Source: Candidatus Woesearchaeota archaeon
Lineage (GTDB): Archaea > Nanobdellota > Nanobdellia > SCGC-AAA011-G17 > JACPIM01
Direction: 5' to 3'
DNA length: 44,331 nucleotides
Assembly: GCA_018302125.1 (NCBI GenBank)
Contig: JAGWAC010000024.1
Coordinates: 1-44,331 of the forward strand
The notes below the pieces were generated by a model that saw only the letters and a list, made by a program, of their open reading frames with translations, did not search any database and had not been told where the DNA came from. Within the stretch, counting starts at the first letter, position 1. Each line of letters starts with the position of its first letter. The position numbers were made by a program, and so were the translations under genes. Below, piece after piece: positions 38,146 to 44,331 of the stretch.

Positions 38146-38173
38146 AGTGCTCAGGCATTCGTGTTTGGGCACT
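38146..38173 (+). terminator. 12-bp hairpin with UUCG tetraloop, followed downstream by a U-rich tract
   Basis: AGTGCTCAGGCA-TTCG-TGTTTGGGCACT then ...GTTTTTCATCTTATTTTTTC. Confidence 0.55.
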
Positions 38174-38239
38174 TAAAGTTTTTCATCTTATTTTTTCTTT
38201 ACATAAAATTAATAAATTTCAAATTGCATTTCTCAAATT

Positions 38240-38476
38240 ATGAAAAATATAGAAGTTGAATTAAAAATTCCTTTAATAAATTTTGAAGATACAATAGAAA
38301 AATTAAACAATACAGCACAAATTGCCAAAAAAGAAGAGCACTAAAAAGATATTTATTCTATTCCAATTCATAGAAATTTTCTGGAGAAAAAACCAGTTTC
38401 TGAATGGTTAAGAATCAGGCAAACAAAAGATGGATTATCTTTTATTAGAAAAAAAGGATTGTTAGATCCAGCTTAA
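38240..38476 (+). pseudogene. CYTH-domain (CyaB-like) gene remnant with in-frame TAA at 38342
   Basis: MKNIEVELKIPL...AKKEEH*KDIYSIPIHRNFLEKKPVSEWLRIRQTKDGLSFIRKKGLLDPA*. Confidence 0.6.
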
Positions 38477-39436
38477 AGGATTTTGATTATTTTGTTGACT
38501 TGGCTGTTGAGTGGTTGGCTGGGAATCTGGAACTAATGAGGGGGCACTATTCAGCTGATTTAAGGCTGTTTTCTTTATTGTGAACTTTGAATCAGATCCT
38601 TTTTCAAAGCCTATTGTGCATTCAAAATTCATCTCCCTATATGCAAGTGTTGCTGTCGGCTTTTTTTTCTTTATTTTTTGTTTTGCCCTGTAGGCCACAT
38701 CATAAATAAAGTTATCAAGATCCTCTTTTTTTATGTAAATTATATTTGTCTCCAGAATTTTTCCTGCATACTTTACTTTAACTGGCTTATTTGTTCCTTC
38801 ACAAATTATTTCTGTTATGTCCTTATCATAAACTAACGGCTCTATTTTTCCCAAGCCAAACAAGAAATTTACCAAATAATATTTTATGTTTGTTGCATGA
38901 TCTGGGGGAGTATTGAATTTTTTAGAATATTTATTTATTAATTTCCAGCCTTTTTCCATATTTTTTGGCTTCTTCTTAAAAACTTTCGCAAGAACCTTAT
39001 TATCATTCTCATCAATTTGCGGCTCTGTTAATGCATATTTGTCCAGAACTTTTACAGATGCAAGAACCTTATCTGTTATTTTATCCAATATTAGCTTTTT
39101 TTCGATTACTTGTGGTTCTGGCGGTTTTTCTTCTATTTTTGACTTTGGTTCTTCTTTTGATTTTTCTGGGATTTTTTTAACCACTGGCTTAATGTCTCTT
39201 TTTCCAAACAGCTTATTTAACAAAGTTACAGGAGATTGTTTTATTTCTGGTTTTTTAATTTGTTCCTGTATAACTGGCTGAATTTTTACAAATGATTTCA
39301 CTGCCCCCCACATAATTGTCACAAGAAGATCAGCTTTTTTCTTTGTCCCTATATCTTCATCCATAAAATCAATTATGGACTGAAGTTCTTTTCTATTTCT
39401 CTCTAATTCCTCATCAAAAATAAATTTAACAGGCAT
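38462..39436 (-). CDS. protein resembling the N-terminal domain of type II/IV secretion ATPases (VirB11/TadA/ArlI-like) without the Walker ATPase domain
   Basis: LGKIEPLVYDKDITEIICEGTNKPVKVKYAGK...; no P-loop in the ORF. Confidence 0.5.
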   Translation of the reverse strand: MPVKFIFDEELERNRKELQSIIDFMDEDIGTKKKADLLVTIMWGAVKSFVKIQPVIQEQIKKPEIKQSPVTLLNKLFGKRDIKPVVKKIPEKSKEEPKSKIEEKPPEPQVIEKKLILDKITDKVLASVKVLDKYALTEPQIDENDNKVLAKVFKKKPKNMEKGWKLINKYSKKFNTPPDHATNIKYYLVNFLFGLGKIEPLVYDKDITEIICEGTNKPVKVKYAGKILETNIIYIKKEDLDNFIYDVAYRAKQKIKKKKPTATLAYREMNFECTIGFEKGSDSKFTIKKTALNQLNSAPSLVPDSQPTTQQPSQQNNQNPLSWI

Positions 39437-39437
39437 A

Positions 39438-39740
39438 CTATAATTCCTGATTTTCCTCGTTGTATAAAGTAGAGGAGAAAGATGCTTTTTCTTTTACATA
39501 TCTTTCCAATAATAATAAACCGCGAGCAATTTTCTTGTTTTGCTCTAATAATTCTGATAATTTTACAGCCAAGGGCTCTTTAACATCGCCTTTTTCTATA
39601 TGATTGGCCGCTTTAGTGAATATTTCAACTAGATTATCTACTTTTTTTGCCAGTTGATTAATAGAATTTAACAATTCAATATTCTTTTTTTCCAAAGAAA
39701 TATTAGTTTTAATAAGCTCTTTCATTACCTCTTTTGACAT
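39438..39740 (-). CDS. small coiled-coil protein
   Basis: 100-aa ORF immediately upstream of the 38462..39436 gene. Confidence 0.5.
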   Translation of the reverse strand: MSKEVMKELIKTNISLEKKNIELLNSINQLAKKVDNLVEIFTKAANHIEKGDVKEPLAVKLSELLEQNKKIARGLLLLERYVKEKASFSSTLYNEENQEL

Positions 39741-39864
39741 AATATTATAATTGGATTACTTATTTATATATGTTATTATTTAATTATTTCTTATGGAAAT
39801 TAAAAAAACAGAACTTTTGATAATAGGAAAAAAGCTAGTTAATATTTTAAAAAAAAATTGATTT

Positions 39865-41487
39865 CTACATCATGCCAGACATGTCAGGCATTCCGCCTGG
39901 TGGCATTCTATCTTTTGACAGGCCAGATGCTGCAATCACATCATCAATCCTTAATAATAGTTCTGCTACTTCTGTTGCTGACTTAATTGCCTGTGTCTTT
40001 GTTTTTAATGGCTCTATTACTCCGGATTTCCATGCATCCATTATCTTTGAAGAATTTGCATCAACACCAGCCCACTTGTTTCCTTTATCGTGTTCAACTT
40101 TTAATTCTGTCAAAACGTCAATTGGATCTAAACCTGCGTTTTCTGCTAAAGTCCTAGGAATAATTTCAAGAGCATCTGCAAATGCAAGAACTGCGAGCTG
40201 TTCACGACCAGACAATTTAGTTGCATAGTCTCTTAGCTGTCTTGAAATTTCCATTTCAGTTGAACCAGCACCAGCAACTATTTTACCTATTTTTAATGCA
40301 GCAGCTATATCGCCCAGAGCATCTTTCATTGCTCTTTCTATTTCATCAACAACATGTTCTGTTCCACCCTTAACCAAGATTGTAACTGCCTTGGGATTTA
40401 CACAGTCTTTGACATAAGTCATCTGCTCATTCCCGATTTTAATTTCTTCAACTGTGCCTGCTTTTCCCAAATCTTCTTGCGATAAATCTGATAATTTGCT
40501 TATTATTTTTGCCCCTGTTGCTTTTGCCAATTTTTCCATATCTGATTTTTTAATTCTTTTTGATGCGTAAATCCCTGCTTTTGCCAAAAAATGAGCAACC
40601 AAATCGTCAATACCTTTTTGCGTGAAAAGAACATTTGCCCCTAACTTAATTACTTTATCAGCCATATCTTTAAGTATTTTTTCTTCCTGATCAATGAATA
40701 ACTGCAATTGTGTTGGATCAGAAACCTGTATTTTTGCATCTGTTTCTGTGTTTTTAATTTCCAATGCAACATCCAATAAAGCAATTTTTGCATTTTTCAT
40801 TGTTTTCGGCATTCCTGGATGAGATCTGTCTTTATCCAAAACTATGCCCTGGATTAATTCAGAATCTTCAATTCCACCGCCAACTTTTTTTTCTAATTTA
40901 ATATCTTCCAAATCCAAAGAACCATTTTCAAGAACCTGTTTTACTGCTTTAACTGCCAAATCTGCCAATAATTCTTTTGCAGATTCTGCTCCTTTGCCAG
41001 TCATAGCTGTTGCAGCTATTTTTTTTAAAAGGTCAACATCATCTTTTGATATTTTTTCACAAATCTTATTTAAAATTGACATAGCTTTTTCAGCAGCCAT
41101 TGCATAGCCTTTTGTAATAACAGTAGGGTGAACTTCCATGTCTAATAAAGCTTCAGCATTTTTTAATAGTTCACCTGCCAAAATAACTGCTGTTGTTGTT
41201 CCATCACCTACCTCATCTTCCTGAGTTTTAGCTACTTCCACTATCATTTTTGCAGCTGGATGCTCTATCTGCATTTCTTCAAGAATTGTTACGCCATCAT
41301 TTGTAACTACTATATCACCTACAGAATCTACCAACATCTTGTCCATTCCTTTTGGACCCAATGTTGTTCTGACTGTTTCAGCAACTAGTTTAGCTGCCAT
41401 TATATTATTTCTTTGGGCGTCTCTGCCTTTGTTCCTTTGTGTATTTTCAGCTAAAATAAATATTGGCTGGTTTTGTGTTTGAGCCAT
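39865..41487 (-). CDS. thermosome subunit (group II chaperonin)
   Basis: [55 protein letters not shown]-terminal [10 protein letters not shown]. Confidence 0.97.
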   Translation of the reverse strand: MAQTQNQPIFILAENTQRNKGRDAQRNNIMAAKLVAETVRTTLGPKGMDKMLVDSVGDIVVTNDGVTILEEMQIEHPAAKMIVEVAKTQEDEVGDGTTTAVILAGELLKNAEALLDMEVHPTVITKGYAMAAEKAMSILNKICEKISKDDVDLLKKIAATAMTGKGAESAKELLADLAVKAVKQVLENGSLDLEDIKLEKKVGGGIEDSELIQGIVLDKDRSHPGMPKTMKNAKIALLDVALEIKNTETDAKIQVSDPTQLQLFIDQEEKILKDMADKVIKLGANVLFTQKGIDDLVAHFLAKAGIYASKRIKKSDMEKLAKATGAKIISKLSDLSQEDLGKAGTVEEIKIGNEQMTYVKDCVNPKAVTILVKGGTEHVVDEIERAMKDALGDIAAALKIGKIVAGAGSTEMEISRQLRDYATKLSGREQLAVLAFADALEIIPRTLAENAGLDPIDVLTELKVEHDKGNKWAGVDANSSKIMDAWKSGVIEPLKTKTQAIKSATEVAELLLRIDDVIAASGLSKDRMPPGGMPDMSGMM

Positions 41488-41612
41488 TTTTTTACCCCCG
41501 GATTTGTAATTTATAGTTTTATCCTAAAAATTAGTAAAAATGCTTAGAAAAAAGCGCTATATAAAGGTTATCTTTTTAAAAGTAATTATTACTTTCTAAT
41601 TGAATTTTGTCT

Positions 41613-41822
41613 TTAGAAGCCATAGGCTGTATATAAATCAAATAACAGCCTTGTTGTATAAGCTAAACAACCTACAGAAATTAATGCAGGCAAGTCTCTT
41701 TCCAGCAATCCTGTACTAATTTGGGCTTTAACTTCTCTTGAATCTTTTTCCTTCCTAAACATTGAAGAATCATATAAAATAAATTCTGTTTTTACTGCAG
41801 CTTCTAATTTCATAATAGTCAT
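41613..41822 (-). CDS. small hypothetical protein
   Basis: 69-aa ORF between leuS and thermosome. Confidence 0.4.
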   Translation of the reverse strand: MTIMKLEAAVKTEFILYDSSMFRKEKDSREVKAQISTGLLERDLPALISVGCLAYTTRLLFDLYTAYGF

Positions 41823-41905
41823 AAAAGAAAAAAGTTTTTAGATTATATTTAAATGTTGCGGCAGAATTACTATAATTAATTATAAAATGACCTAACTATG
41901 TCAAA

Positions 41906-44331
41906 TTATTCTAAGTAAATTGCTGGTTTTCCTGGTTTTGCTTTTTGTGCTTTATTTTCAGGATCATGTTTGTTTTTGTCATTAACTGCAAATATTTTTA
42001 TTTGCAAATTTGTTCTCTTCTGAATCTCATTTAATGAGCCTGCATAATTTTCAAGTTCTTTTGGCAGAATGTAAACAAATGCTTTTGAAACCTTTTTTCC
42101 CTTTTCTTTTACAATATTTACTATGTTTAGAATATCTGAAATTAACTTTTCAACTTGCTCTTCCTGCTCTTCTATTTCTGGATTTATTTTTTTTTCATTA
42201 AGCTTAGGCCAAGACTCTATTGATATAAAGGATTTTTCATTTAATCTAGACCAAAGTTCTTCTGCTATATGCGGTGCAAATAAAGAAATCATTTTTAATA
42301 AATCCCTATAACCTTCTTTTGCCGGATTATCAATTAAATAATCTGTGTACTTCATTAATTCTATAATTGCAAGATTGAATTTAAATTCCTCAATATAATT
42401 AGTAAAATTCTTTATTGCCAGATTTTTTTTGTGCTCTCCCTTATCATCTATTTGTTTAAGACTTAATTCTGAAATTCTCTGTATTTTCTCCAAGAATCTG
42501 AAACTTCCTTCTGCTCCCTTGTCTGACCATTCCATATCAGATTCTGGATTAGAGACTGACATTAAGAAAACTCTCGCTGTATCAATTCCATATTTATTAG
42601 AAATATCAGTCTGGTAAACTACATTACCAAAACTCTTGCTCATTTTATGATTATCTTTGTAAACAATTCCTTGGTTGAATAATTTTTGGAAAGGCTCGTC
42701 AAATTTCAACAATTTCATATCTCTTAAGACTTTTGTAAAAAATCTTGAATAAATTAAATGACCAACTGCATGTTCAATACCCCCTATATACTGATCAACC
42801 GGCATCCAATAATCAACTTCCTTTTTATCAAATGCCTCTTTATTATTATTAGGAGAACAGAATCTTAGGAAATACCAAGATGAATCTACAAAACCACCCA
42901 TTGTATCTGTTTCTCTCTTTGCATTTGACTTACAATTGGGACATTTTACATTTACCCATTCTTTAACATGATTTAATGGGTTGCCTTCTAATTTATAATC
43001 AATTTTTTCTGGCAATTTTAATGGAAGATCTTTTTCTTTTAATGGAACTATGCCACATTTATCACAATATATTATTGGTATTGGAGTGCCCCAATATCTC
43101 TGCCTTGAAATCAACCAGTCTCTTAATTTGTATTGTGTTATTTTTTTACCTAGTTTTTCATTTACAATATATTTTGATATTTCTACTATTGCGCATTTAC
43201 TATCCATTCCATCAAATTGATCAGAATTTTCTAAAGACCCTTCACCAACATAAGCCTCTTTTTTTATATCTCCCCCAAGGATGACTTGTTTAATTTGTAA
43301 ATTATATTTTTTTGCAAATTCATAATCTCTTTGATCATGAGCAGGAACTGCCATTACTGCACCTGTACCATATTCTGCAACAACAAAATTAGCTGCATAA
43401 ACAGGGATTTCTTCTTTTGTCAAAGGATTAACTGCATAAGAACCTAGAAAAACCCCTTCTTTTTCCTTTTCTTCAGAAACCTTTTTATTTAATTGTCCTA
43501 GTTCTTTTTTATTTGTTTTTGCTAGTTCATTAATTAATTTATGCTTAGGAGAAACAACCATAAAAGTCACACCAAAAATTGTATCTGGCCTTGTTGTAAA
43601 AATCTGAAGTTTTTCTTTTGAACCTTTAATTGAAAAATCAACTAATAGACCTTCTGACTTACCTATCCAGTTTCTCTGTAATGTTTTTATTTTATCAGAC
43701 CATTCTAATTTTTCTATATCTTTTAATAGCTCATCTGCATAAGCTGTTGTTTTCAGGAACCATTGCTCTAATTCTTTCTGTATAACTTCAGTATTTTCAT
43801 GTCTCCAGCATTTCCCATTTACAACTTCTTCATTTGCAAGAGTAGACTTACAATCAGGGCACCAATTTACTGGAGATTTTTTTCTATAAACAAGACCTTT
43901 CTCCAAGAATTTCAAGAAGAAATACTGATTCCACTTATAATATTCTGGCTCATGAGTAGAAATTTTTCTTGACCAGTCATAGGAATTTCCCAAGTCTTTT
44001 TGGTATTGAATTATCTGCTTGATTGCTCTTTCTGTATATTCCTTAGGATGAATTCCTTCTTTTTTTGCTGCATTTTCAGCTGGCAATCCAAAAGAATCAT
44101 AACCCATTGGGTAAAGAACATTAAAACCTTGCATTCTCTTGAATCTTGCAATTATATCACCAATAGTATAATTTCTTACATGGCCCATGTGTAAAGCAAA
44201 TGAGGAAGGATACGGAAAAAACTCTAAACAAAAATACTTCTCCTTTTTAGAATCTATTTTTGTTTTAAATATCTGGGTTTTCTCCCATTCTTTTTGCCAC
44301 TTGCTTTCAATTTGCTTAAAATTTAATTCTG
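41906..44331 (-). CDS. leuS: leucyl-tRNA synthetase, bacterial type, N-terminus cut by window edge
   Basis: Reading frame continues past the M at 44188 to the window end (ELNFKQIESKWQKEWEKTQIFKTKIDSKKEKYFCLEFFPYPSSFALHMGHVRNYTIGD); KMSKS motif. Confidence 0.95.
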   Translation of the reverse strand, partial: ELNFKQIESKWQKEWEKTQIFKTKIDSKKEKYFCLEFFPYPSSFALHMGHVRNYTIGDIIARFKRMQGFNVLYPMGYDSFGLPAENAAKKEGIHPKEYTERAIKQIIQYQKDLGNSYDWSRKISTHEPEYYKWNQYFFLKFLEKGLVYRKKSPVNWCPDCKSTLANEEVVNGKCWRHENTEVIQKELEQWFLKTTAYADELLKDIEKLEWSDKIKTLQRNWIGKSEGLLVDFSIKGSKEKLQIFTTRPDTIFGVTFMVVSPKHKLINELAKTNKKELGQLNKKVSEEKEKEGVFLGSYAVNPLTKEEIPVYAANFVVAEYGTGAVMAVPAHDQRDYEFAKKYNLQIKQVILGGDIKKEAYVGEGSLENSDQFDGMDSKCAIVEISKYIVNEKLGKKITQYKLRDWLISRQRYWGTPIPIIYCDKCGIVPLKEKDLPLKLPEKIDYKLEGNPLNHVKEWVNVKCPNCKSNAKRETDTMGGFVDSSWYFLRFCSPNNNKEAFDKKEVDYWMPVDQYIGGIEHAVGHLIYSRFFTKVLRDMKLLKFDEPFQKLFNQGIVYKDNHKMSKSFGNVVYQTDISNKYGIDTARVFLMSVSNPESDMEWSDKGAEGSFRFLEKIQRISELSLKQIDDKGEHKKNLAIKNFTNYIEEFKFNLAIIELMKYTDYLIDNPAKEGYRDLLKMISLFAPHIAEELWSRLNEKSFISIESWPKLNEKKINPEIEEQEEQVEKLISDILNIVNIVKEKGKKVSKAFVYILPKELENYAGSLNEIQKRTNLQIKIFAVNDKNKHDPENKAQKAKPGKPAIYLE

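Noticed and set aside
1-44331. CRISPR arrays, rRNA genes, insertion sequences with transposase
   Set aside because: No regularly spaced direct repeats, rRNA-like segments or transposase ORFs were seen.

Overview
AT-rich archaeal chromosome window, probably DPANN (Woese-/Pacearchaeota-like; lineage inferred from gene content only). The core is a transcription/translation cluster: tRNA-Asp, tRNA-Lys, rpoH, rpoB'', rpoB', rpoA', rpoA'' (with intein), L30e, nusA, rps12, rps7, then an MNT/HEPN pair, EF-2 (aef2), pheS/pheT, dph5, thrS, a thiS-thiI-ncs6/ttuA-like operon, a thermosome subunit and a bacterial-type leuS running off the right edge. The left ~2.5 kb looks like the edge of an integrated element (tyrosine recombinase, ribbon-helix-helix-like genes) abutting tRNA-Tyr. 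Main discovery candidate: EF-2 is not one ORF. Codons for ...CTSAHID are followed by a 39-nt in-frame insert containing TAA, and then HGK, an intein, and TTFSDNLL. The insert folds as a bulge-helix-bulge (BHB)-like substrate whose predicted cut sites fall exactly on the GAT^CAT junction needed to restore AHIDHGK. This suggests a pre-mRNA intron removed by the archaeal tRNA splicing endonuclease, 9 nt upstream of a 188-aa mini-intein, both within the GTPase P-loop. In the same window three tRNAs carry introns: Tyr (a 19-nt D-loop intron with a perfect BHB plus an anticodon-loop intron), Lys (two introns around the anticodon) and Asp (one, perfect BHB). All calls come from reading the sequence; no database search or folding program was run.
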